Origin: Salpingoeca rosetta
Taxonomy: Eukaryota; Opisthokonta; Choanoflagellata; Craspedida; Salpingoecidae
NCBI RefSeq assembly: GCF_000188695.1
Contig: NW_004754906.1
Location: 494,652-527,477 of the forward strand
Reading direction: 5' to 3'
DNA length: 32,826 bases
The position numbers and the translations under genes are program-made. Below the pieces are notes generated by a model, which did not search any database, was not told where the DNA came from, and worked only from the letters and a program-made list of their open reading frames with translations. Of this stretch, positions 1-14,900 are shown piece after piece; position 1 is the stretch's first letter; every line of letters begins with the position of its first letter.

Positions 1-102
<102 letters not shown>

Positions 103-129
103 GTTCGTTCCCTTCGTTCACCTGGACAG

Positions 130-323
130 TGGACATGGACACGCTGATGCGTGAGAGCGACATCATCGTGGCCACGTGCGCGCTGACGCCGGAGACGACC
201 AACATCTTCAACGCGGAGACGTTCAAGAAGATGAAGAACAGCGCCATCATCGTCAACACGGCCCGCGGCGCGTGTGTCGACCAGGACGCTCTCGTCCACG
301 CCCTCAAGACCGGCGAGATCAAG
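130..323 (+). CDS. GRHPR: Glyoxylate/hydroxypyruvate reductase, single internal exon (partial gene)
   Basis: One exon of an NADPH-dependent D-2-hydroxyacid dehydrogenase that reduces glyoxylate and hydroxypyruvate. It is bounded by an acceptor (ggacag at 124-129) and a donor (aag|gtcgtg at 324) and enters in phase 1, giving about 65 residues. Visible motifs are the ATCALTPETTNIFN stretch typical of GRHPR, and IIVNTARGACVDQDALVHAL, which holds the arginine of the TARG motif used by this family to bind and polarise the substrate carboxylate. The family's catalytic Glu and His come after this exon (the GLDV..PEP and PH.GSAT regions), and I cannot find them anywhere before NCAPH2. The exon sits between a (CA)n tract (1-98) and a (GT)n tract (345-418). 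The upstream part of the gene lies outside the window. Other 2-hydroxyacid dehydrogenases are possible, but the CALTPET string favours GRHPR. Confidence 0.8.
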
Positions 324-325
324 GT

Positions 326-341
326 CGTGTCGTCGTCGTCG

Positions 342-418
<77 letters not shown>
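326..418. repeat. (GTC)n then (GT)n microsatellite, donor side of the reductase intron
   Basis: A short GTC run (about 326-343) passes into a perfect GT array ending at 418. It starts three bases after the donor of the reductase exon, the same placement of UG arrays seen after many other donors in this window. Confidence 0.95.
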
Positions 419-420
<2 letters not shown>

Positions 421-735
421 TTCATTGGAAATGGGCACATTGTCCTGGATATCAAGAAGAAAGAGGAACAAGCAACCCTGAAGTAGCTTGGAGAAAGGAA
501 AGAGGGGGAAGGGGGACTGATGTCAACAAAGTGCGCGTGTACGTGTAGTACACGTGCGTGTGTATCATCGGCAATGGGTAAGGCGAAAGACAATCGTCAC
601 CGCACTGGCACGACTGCGTGCATGTCTCTTGTGCGTCGGGGTTGGATTGTTCATGATAATTTCGCTATTGTCCTCATCTGACACACACTCGCACACGCAC
701 ACACGCACACACGCACGCAACAGCGTGGAAGCGCG

Positions 736-812
736 GAAGGAGAAGAAGGGAGGAAGAAGGGAGGAAGAAGGGAGGAAGAAGGGAGGAGGGAGGACAAAGG
801 AAGGAGGGAAGC
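736..812. repeat. Polypurine GGAAGAAGGGA repeat tract
   Basis: The plus strand is almost pure purine, built from repeated aggaagaaggg units. Such mirror-like polypurine tracts can form triplex DNA; no gene overlaps it. Confidence 0.85.
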
Positions 813-2486
813 CAACAGGCTGGAGCAATGTCCTTCGTGGAACTCGAACAAACTCCTCTCGAAATTTGCACTGCTTCGCTCAGTTAGAGCGTGCTCACTC
901 ACCAGTCAATGTGTGTTGGGAAAGGGTCTGCCTCGCTCGAACGGTGGCACGCGTGGGGTCTGTGTGGTGTTGCCTGCAAGCAAATGCTGGGAGGAAAATG
1001 AACCGCCGCGCTCTGCGCAAGTGCGTACTCTCTCAGCTGCTCTTCGGAGCTTCGGCGAGTTGTTTTCTGGCTTGAGGGTGTTTCTCTGTTGGCCACGAAG
1101 GTTCACAGCACTTCAAGGCAAGGGTGGGGGTGAATGTTGACCAACAGGACGACAAATCTTCAACAGGACCGCAAATCTTCCACGATGGAGTGGGGACCTG
1201 TTTGTGTGGGTTTGCTGTGTTTTGCTTCTTCGATCGCTTGGCTGGCGACGTTGACACGTGTTGGTCCAGCTTGTCGCTGGTCGGATGGTGGTGCGTGTGT
1301 GTTGGTCTGTTTGTGTGCATGGGAGAGCGCGTGCGCGCGAGTGAGATTGCGCTGGGCTTGTTTGAACAAAGCACCTCGGTTCTCGGCTGCTTGTCGGGTA
1401 GGTTGTTGTGGTTTGCTTGGTGGGCGTGCCTTGTTTGATCTGTGCTTCTCTTCTGGTGGTTTTACTGGCTTATGTTAAGGTAATGTAACATAACTTCAAG
1501 GAAGAGTTAGATGCATAAGTCACGAGGCAGTGTGACTGTCGAGCGATCATTGCTCAGGGTTGAAAGAAAAGGTTACATAAAGCAAGTCACGCGCACGCAA
1601 TGTCGCAAAGCGAGCGTGTGTCGCGTGTCCTGTTGTGCCGTAAGTGAGCAAGGAAATCAAAGGAGCGGCACGGCGCTGCCGTGTCCTCATGTTCTTGTGA
1701 TCGTTCATGCTTCTTTTTCGAGCTTGAAGCCTGTCCCAGTGATGTGACAAGGTGCCACTGCATCACATTCGCCTGCACTCAAAGGGAGCGTGGGGTAAAG
1801 ACTCGTGTGAGGTTATGAAGATGTGCAGCATACAAGCGCGAACAGCACTGAGAGACAAAAGAAAAGAAAGTGTGAAGGATACACACACATGTGTGTGCGT
1901 GCAGGCATGTCGTCAGCAGGGGAATCGAATACGATCTTCAAGAGAACAACGTTCATTCAGTTGTTGGATTGCTCGCTGTATTAGCTGATTTCGCATCACC
2001 CGGCATGCAAAAGGACAAGAGAGGAGCGGAAGGGTGGAAAGAGGAAACAACAGGCTGAAAAACTGTGGAAACAGATGTAAAAGAGCTACAAAGAGAAAGA
2101 GGGTGTTGGAGAGCACAGGGCGCGCTTACTTACTTCCAGGTATCAGTGAGGCTGTGAGGGACGCCCTCCTTGGTCCCTGGTCCCAAAGAGTCAGCCATCC
2201 TTCCTGCTTGGTAAGCCTGCAGGCAATACACATACACAAACGCCAGACAAGCAGGAGGAAGAACCACACGCGTGAGATTTTCAAAGAGCACCAGAGAGCA
2301 ACAGTTGCCGACCACTCCAGTACAAAGAGGGAGGAGACAGCGCTCACAGCACGCGCTCTGCCGCCACGACACCCGTCAGCAAGGGAAATCGAAATACAGT
2401 TCTTCAAGAACAAGTTCAGTGGCTCGCGAATGTATTTGCGTGTTCGCATCAACCAGGACAGCGTGGGCAGGCTTCTTTGGAGCGAG

Positions 2487-2530
2487 ACAGGGGAAGAGAG
2501 GGGGAAGAGAGGGGGAAGGGAGGGGAAAGA
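2487..2530. repeat. G-rich purine tract with quadruplex potential
   Basis: Five or more runs of three to five guanines are separated by one to four bases on the plus strand (ggggaagagag-type units). This fits the pattern of an intramolecular G-quadruplex. It lies in the gene-poor stretch upstream of NCAPH2. Confidence 0.7.
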
Positions 2531-2934
2531 AGCGTCAAAGGAGGGAAGGTCATAGTCGTCGTGGCTTACCAATCTTGTCGGGGAGAAAATGGAGAACAGC
2601 GCACGCGCGCGGTGCATACGCGTGAGTGCAGGCACAATGTGTGTGCTGTCCACGTGTGCGTGGTCGAAGAAAATGGCAGCCAGCCAACCGAGCCAAGCCG
2701 CTGCTGCTGTTGTGTCGTTGTGTTTCTGCGTTTCTGCCGCCTGCTGCTGAACGGCCACAGTACAGCGTCCGCATCGTCCCGATGGTTCCCACGATTATCC
2801 ACGAATGATTTACAATGGCTTTCGACAAACGGTCTGTGTAGATTTATTATGGAATACTTGGACAAATTTTCGAGCCAAGGCTGCCGCGAAGAAAACAAAA
2901 CCAGCACAGCGACAAACCGTTTTTTCGGTCTGTG

Positions 2935-3308
2935 GTGAGTTTGCGTTTGTGATGGTGTTGGGGTGCTGTGGAGTTGTAAGGACTTGCTTGATAATATGTG
3001 CCCTTCGCTTCGCACTGCCCGGGATGGGGGGGGGAGCGAGCGGGTTGCTTCGATCGTCACACACACACGCGCACACACAGAGATACAGAAAGCCAAAGAT
3101 AGAAACACAAGTGGACACAGACACAGACACAGACACACACACACACAGACAGACACAGACACAGACACACAGACACACACACACACACACACAGACAGAC
3201 ACACACACACACACACACAGACAGACAGACAGACAGACACACACACAACCAAGTTCACCCAACAAGCCGGTTCACTTCTGTTTGTCTGCGTGGCTGTTGG
3301 TAGTGCAG
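2935..3308 (+). other. Possible 5'-UTR intron of NCAPH2
   Basis: A strong donor (tgtg|gtgagt at 2935) and an acceptor (gtagtgcag ending 3308) flank a segment with a long compound CA/CAGA array (3057-3246) in its acceptor half. This is the arrangement seen in the coding introns of the same gene. The acceptor lies 53 bases before the NCAPH2 ATG. No coding sequence is needed on either side, so this would be an untranslated leader intron. Inference from splice-site quality and array position only. Confidence 0.4.
3057..3246. repeat. Compound (CA)n/(CAGA)n microsatellite
   Basis: CA runs are interrupted by CAGA units. It lies just upstream of NCAPH2, in the acceptor half of the proposed leader intron. 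Confidence 0.95.
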
Positions 3309-3361
3309 TTGAAAAGGCTCGAGACAGTGGGCTTGGAAGTTCATAGAACAAAGCCTGAACC

Positions 3362-8940
<5,579 letters not shown>

Positions 8941-9860
8941 TGCGTTGCTTGCATGCACGTGCTGCTAAGATGAATTTTGTTGGATGGATGGACGATGGGG
9001 TGTGTGAGCTGATGCCGTGATGTTCCTATCATTCTTTCTTGTCCTGTTTTGTTTTTGAGGTGGGCGGCTCGGGCGCAACATGTTGATGAGCAATTGTCAC
9101 ATCAACCGTTTGCGATGCACGCGTTGTGTGTGATGCTTCGCATGATGATTTCCACCCCTCGCCCTCCGTTCAATGCCAGAAAGCCAAATGATGGCACCCT
9201 TTTCTTTTGTAAGTTTTGTACCATGCTTTTGCTGTTGTCGTGTGTCGTGTTGCCTTTGCCTTATCTTCCTTGCTTGCTTGCTGAATTACTTACTTGACGC
9301 CTTGCTTGTGTGTGTGTGTGTGTTTGCTTTCGTCGTGTTGGGTTGATGTGACATGGCTTCCCTCTCTGTCTTTGTTGGTCTCTCTCGCTGGATCACGATG
9401 CTGTGACGAAGGCATGTTGTAGTTGAAGAAGTGAACACGTAACAGTGACAAGAAGTCACAGAAAACAGGAAGAAAGGGGATGGGTGGGGTGGGGATTGGT
9501 GGATACATGCGTCGCATCGCTGCATGGAACGTGCACAAAGCAAACTAACAAGTCGAGCAGCGCGCACGCTATAATGCATAGTGCACACATGTGAACTACA
9601 AGTGGTGTCGGTTGATTTGATAAAAGGGGCTGTGCTACTAACGGCATAAGGGCGTGCACACAAACGGAGAAGGGCAGAACTCAAAGGGCACGTTGTCGTT
9701 CTCAACGAAGGGGGTGTGCGAAGATGCAAGAGTGGTAGTGGGGAAATGTGGCGCTCGCTCATGTGTGTGCATGTGCGCGTGTATGTGCATGTGTGTGCGC
9801 GTGCACCACGCATGAACATGCACAAGTGCACACGAGCGCACACGGAGCTGCATGCATTGC
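8941..9860. other. Convergent intergenic region between NCAPH2 and the BPI-like gene
   Basis: About 0.9 kb between two stop codons on opposite strands. It should hold both 3' UTRs. I see no AATAAA on either strand, no convincing coding exon, and only a short TG run at 9307-9324. Confidence 0.7.
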
Positions 9861-10475
9861 TCATTCCTCGCCAATGTGGTCCCAGCCGAGGTAGGATGGC
9901 GGCACATACTTGATGTCTGTGTCAATGAGCAGGTATGCGTTGTCAAACACGACCTGGGTGTTCGTGAACTCCACACCATCAATGGTTGGAATGGGCAGTC
10001 CTTTTGCAATCGCCTTGTTGATGCCGGGAACAAGCGCCTCCTGTGGTGTGCAAGTGTGTGTGCGTGTGTGTGCGTGTGCAAATGCGGTGAGTGTTGGAGA
10101 CAGGTTCGCTCTCATCCACAGCGGTGGCTGAGCGTGAACACGCTGCACACGATTACTGTCTCACAGACACAGGCACAGACACAGGCACAGACACAGGCAC
10201 AGACACACAAACACAAACACATTCACACACATGCAGAGACATTTGCACCTGGCAGAAGAATGCGATGACGCTGTCGAGAACGCTGACATCAATGGGTCCA
10301 ATTTGCGTGGACACGAGGGTGAGGTTCACGTTGAGGAACGTGAGATTGCCGTGCAAGTAATGGTCCGGCGTCACCCACGCCTGATGTCGAAGACAAGCAC
10401 AAGACAAGGAGCGGGTGAGCAGAGGATGGGGCGGAACAGAGGTGAACAGACGGATGCACACACACACACACACAC

Positions 10476-10514
<39 letters not shown>

Positions 10515-11401
10515 CAGTCACACATACACACACACAGAAACAGACACAGACACACATGCAGACACAGACACACATACAGACACAGACACACACACACACA
10601 GACACACATGCAGACACAGACACACAGACACAGACACACACACACACAGAGAGACCGTACGCAGCCCCCTCCACACACGCACATTGGCGGAGGCCTTCAC
10701 GGTGACATTCATGGAGAAGACGGGGATCTTCTTGTTGTCCTTGTCCACAACATCGGCAGTGAGGAGGAAGAAGAGATACGCGCTGCCGCCCGACGGACGC
10801 ACGTCGAGACGCACCGGAATCTCCTGTGCATCAAACTTGATGTCCATGGGGCGGTTGGGGTACTTCTTCTGCAGCTGTGGCAGCAGCTTCCCGATGCTGG
10901 ACGTGTTGAGGCCAAATGGCCAGTCCGATGGCACGTCGCTGGGAGTGATGAGAAAGTCGAGCTCGCCGCACTGCCCATACACCCACCCGGCCTTGAGCGA
11001 GTTGAAAGGAGATGGGAGGGGGGTGGAGGAGAGGAAGGCATGGGGGAGGGTTGATTGTGGGTGAGAGGGAGACCGTTGGTTTGAAGTGTAAACGTCCACC
11101 AACCAAACAGCCAACCAACCAACCCAATAAACAGACAACCAGACAACCAGACAAACACACAAGCAGCGACAAACCACATGTTGCACCAACGTACCGTCTC
11201 GACGGTGTATGCTGAGACAGCGACATAGAACATGCGTGTCGCTTTTGCTGGGGCGGGGATGGCCGGTGGACTGAACGGCGCCTCCGTGGTGTTGTGCGCA
11301 AGCTGGAAGAACTCACCCTGTCAAATGAAGGGCACGAAGCGCAAGAAAGGGAGAGTGTAAGCTGCAGGATGGTGCATCGGCAATGTCACACACACACACA
11401 T

Positions 11402-11469
<68 letters not shown>

Positions 11470-11770
11470 AGACACACACACAGACACACGCTGCTTGTCG
11501 CTCACTGCAAAATGTACACACACACACACACACAGACACACAGACACACACAGACACAGACACACACACGCACGCATGCACACGCAGCTTGTCGCTCACT
11601 GCAAAATGCACAACAGGAGCAAGGTTGGACCTTGTGGGCGGTGAGGAGATACTGCGACGTGGTGGTTGGCGCCTCGAGAAACTCAAAGTTGACGAGCGCA
11701 CACTTGTCGAGACGGATTGTTTCGGGAAGTGTCGCCAGGGCCTTGAAACTGACTTCAGTATTGCGCACAA
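9861..11770 (-). CDS. BPI/LBP/PLTP-family lipid-binding protein, C-terminal part; 5' end missing
   Basis: Secreted-type lipid transfer / lipopolysaccharide-binding family with a two-barrel (tulip) fold. Exons on the minus strand: about 11770-11631, 11317-11195, 10991-10683, 10380-10249, 10040-9861; all joins after the first are phase 0 and the stop is at 9863-9861. Exon 1 plus exon 2 match the inter-domain linker and the start of the second barrel ([12 protein letters not shown] then GEFFQLAHN, and [18 protein letters not shown], like the RMVY..S...F of BPI and PLTP). Exon 5 has the characteristic [20 protein letters not shown] followed by [13 protein letters not shown]. The N-terminal barrel and signal peptide are absent: upstream there is only a microsatellite and then the rotatin stop codon 186 bases away. 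The 5' boundary of the first exon is therefore uncertain. Which member of the family this is (BPI, PLTP, CETP-like) cannot be decided. Confidence 0.8.
10448..10651. repeat. Compound (CA)n/(CAGA)n array in a BPI-like intron
   Basis: Read on the gene's strand it is a UG/UCUG-rich array filling the donor half of the 10682-10381 intron. A pyrimidine-rich acceptor follows. Confidence 0.95.
11386..11580. repeat. CA arrays with an internal direct duplication in a BPI-like intron
   Basis: CA and CAGA arrays occupy most of the 11630-11318 intron (UG in the transcript). A 22-bp sequence at 11493-11514 is repeated exactly at 11587-11608, so the array and its flank were duplicated as a unit of about 94 bp. 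Confidence 0.9.
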
Positions 11771-11779
11771 CTCCACATA

Positions 11780-11849
11780 ACACAGACACAGACACAGACA
11801 CAGACACAGACACAGACACAGACACACAAGCACACACACAAGCACACAG

Positions 11850-11893
<44 letters not shown>

Positions 11894-11947
11894 GCACAGA
11901 CACAGACACAGACACAGACACAGACACAGACACACAGGCACACACAC
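11780..11947. repeat. (CAGACA)n/(CA)n array between the BPI-like and rotatin genes
   Basis: Hexamer and dinucleotide arrays fill the gap between the 5'-most BPI-like exon and the rotatin stop codon at 11956. On the minus strand it is UG-rich, which is the composition of a donor side, yet it sits directly upstream of an exon. Confidence 0.93.
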
Positions 11948-11955
11948 CCGTCGCC

Positions 11956-14900
11956 TCAGGCAGCAGCAAGCGTGCGCAGGGGCTCGTCCAGGCCTTGGAG
12001 GGCGTTCGTAAACGCCTTGTGGTGCAGCTGCTGCAGTGCGGCCAAGCCATCGCGACACAGCGCAATCGTTTGCTGGCGCACAAACATCTGCACGTCGTCA
12101 TCAGCACCTGCACTTCCGGAACCGTCCTGCGGCGCGTGCCTGGGATGGCGCCTCCTTGCGCGACTGCTGCGGCGAAGCAGCTTTGCAAAGCACCGCACAA
12201 GCGCAGCCGTGGGCAGCGTGGTGCTCGTGTAGTAGCACATGTTCCGGAGCGCATAAAGCGCCGTCAGCGCAACCGTCGGATGCCGCTTCTCAGACGTGAG
12301 CGAAATGACGCCGTCCGTGATTGCCAGCCGCGACACACGCACGCGGCCTTCGGGGTACAACGTGTATGTCGCCAAGAACGCACACAGCTGAAGCTGCAGC
12401 TCTGGTGGACCAACCCCGCTGCTGCTACCGCCATTACCACTGCTACCGCCATTGCCGGCTTGTGAAAAGCCACCAGAACCGTGTTCACCACGCTCCACAC
12501 CTTCGCCGTGGGAGTGAACTGAACCTCTTCGCCGGCTCGCCGCTTTGTTGCCACCGTTTCCACCTGCTGCCAAGCTGACCTTGAGCCACTTGTCGCGAAT
12601 CACATCCAGCATGCGCTCGCTCTGCAGCAGCGGGCGGAACTTGGAGCAGGCACACACGTGCTTGCACAGCCCCAGGATGAGGGCAGCTTCCTCAGCCTTC
12701 ACGGCAGCCGAGGCAAACCGCTTCAGGACAAGCCGAATCACCTCTTCAAACTGAGCCAGCGCCTCAGAGTCGATGGCCTGCACCGTGGCAAGCACGCTCG
12801 TCACCGCACGCAGCCACCCCTGACGCAGGGTGTCTGTGCCACTGCAGCATGTGTGGGCTCCCTCGAGCGCAGACATGAGCGGCGTGAGCGCGTCCACAGT
12901 GCACGCTTCGTCCGGGTCGTGATACAAGCAGCACGTGATGACGCGGAGCGTGTCGTGAATGGCAGTGCGTACGCGAGCCAGCCGCATGTTGTCGTGTCGA
13001 GCAATCGCGTCCTGCTCATGCTCCTTCAGGCGTCGCAGCGACGCCGCACACAGCTGGCGAATTGGCTCCAGCGTCTGCGTGTCCGATAGCCCTTGCACAA
13101 ACACGCAAAACTGGGACAGCAGCCCACACAGATGCGTGCGCGCGCCGCCCAGGTCCCCAATGTCGAAACACTCGTCCCACAGGTGTCGCAGTGACTGCAG
13201 GTTGGCCAGCACATCGTGTAGCATGAAATCGACAACGGGTGGGCCAACCAATTGCGCAGATGACAACACTGCTGCTGCTGCTGCTGATGATGATGATGAT
13301 GCTGGTTCTTCCTGTGCTGCGCCCTCGCTACCACCACTCTCGCCTTCTTTGGTCCCAGCCAGGACAATGCCACCACCACCATTGTGTCGATATCGATGAC
13401 TCTGCTGCTGTTGCTCCTGGTGGCTATATTGTTGTGCGAGGTGAGGCATGTTCTCAAGCAGTGCCAGCCAGTGGGCGGGCTGGAACTGGCACACAAGCAC
13501 GTGTAACATGCCCGTGCATTGCTGGAACGTGAACGTGAGGGAGCTCACGTAGCCTTGCACCTCAGCCCGTGGCAAGCCAACAGTCAGCGCGGGAATAAGA
13601 CCAGCACCCAGTCGCCGGCACACGCGCAGAAACTCGGGAACGTGCACAGCTGCCGCTTCCAACACATCATATGCTGTCGTCAAGTGGAGATCCTCTTCAG
13701 CGCCACCATTCCCAGCTCTCGTGTTGGCTCCGTCGCCTCTGCGGTGCTGCTGCAACAGAGAGCGCCGCACGTCGGGCTCCTGCACACAGAGGCATGCGCA
13801 CGCGCACATGTCTGACGTCAGCGCCAACAGCTGCTGAACAAACTCCACGCGAACTTGCACTGCGGCTTCTTCAAACGCATCATCACCCCCCGTCGTACGT
13901 GTTGCAGTGCCCGCTTGTCCGCCTCCCATCTCCGCGCCTTCCACAGTCCAGTGCCCACCACCACCACCATCTGCCTCGCCGTGAGTGCTTGCTCCAACAC
14001 TGGAGGTGCGGTTTTGTGATTGATCGAAAGATGAAGACGATGCTGCCACTGGTTCGCGTACACTCACAGACCCGCGTCGCACAAGCTGCTGCACTTGCTC
14101 GTGTGTTGTGGGCACCGCAAGTTGCACAAGTTGGCCCATGCGAATGAATGTAGTCGCCAGGTGGCGGGAACACCACTTCCGCAGTCGGGACAGCGTCCCC
14201 TGGCGAAGCCAATAGGGCGCGTTGATGTCAGCGTACACAGCCCGGCACAGGCGCAGCGTGGCAGACAGCAGCGTGTCTGTCACGGTCATGGGGGAGCGGA
14301 TCGTCGCCTCAAACGTGTGCGCGCAGTTGTCATGGGGGTTTCCATGACCGTTCTCTCTTGTTGAGCTCTCCACCGCTGTTGACACATGCAACTGTGACCA
14401 GCACGTGCGTAGCAGGACATCCACGCCCGTGCACACGTGTGCCCGCGCAAATAGCCGCGCACCGTGGTGGTGCAGCAAACCGTGCACAGTTGTGCAGAAC
14501 AGACTCAGCCCCTCCTCGCCCAGGCCAACGTCACACAGCGCAGGCAGCGAATCAAAGAAGTGCATGGCCCCAAACACGCGGTGTGTTCGCACACGCACTG
14601 TCATCATTCGCCCACCCTCGCCCACAGAGACGTCGTTCACGCTCGCAGCAACAGCGGCGGCGGTAGTATCATCATCATCATCATCACCATTGCCATTACC
14701 ATTATCATCACCACTGTCAACATCCCCAGGCTGCTGCAGGGCCGCCCAGGCATCAGCAGGAAGTGGCAGCAGCACGCGCGAGGCGAGCGATGACAGTGCC
14801 TCCATGCATGCAACGCGCACGCACGGCCGCACGTCGCGCCGGTACAGCAGAGAGAACAGCACATCCACCGCGGAGACGGACGCCCCACTGTAATCGTCCT

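Larger units (their letters stand above)
419..2934. other. Long stretch with no recognisable gene
   Basis: I find no exon with homology or convincing splice structure on either strand. The open frames (for example minus-strand 2758-2126 and plus-strand 554-1075) have low-complexity, uneven composition and no recognisable domain. The stretch should contain the rest of the reductase gene if the assembly is continuous, but no segment encodes the expected PEP or HIGSAT motifs. Contents that can be named: a perfect inverted repeat (541-546 / 550-555), polypurine tracts near 736-812 and 2487-2530, a 19-bp tandem duplication at 1142-1179, and two diverged copies of a roughly 45-bp sequence near 1911 and 2374. 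Confidence 0.6.

Noticed and set aside
2126..2758. 210-residue minus-strand open frame
   Set aside because: No domain, patchy low-complexity composition, no splice context; open by chance in GC-rich sequence.
9286..9864. 192-residue minus-strand open frame after NCAPH2
   Set aside because: Composition of translated simple repeats (THTHT, TCTYTRT) and no homology.
11502..12254. 250-residue minus-strand frame joining the BPI-like exon to sequence antisense-like to nothing known
   Set aside because: Its upstream half is another frame of the rotatin last exon plus microsatellite; only the part at 11770-11631 has homology.
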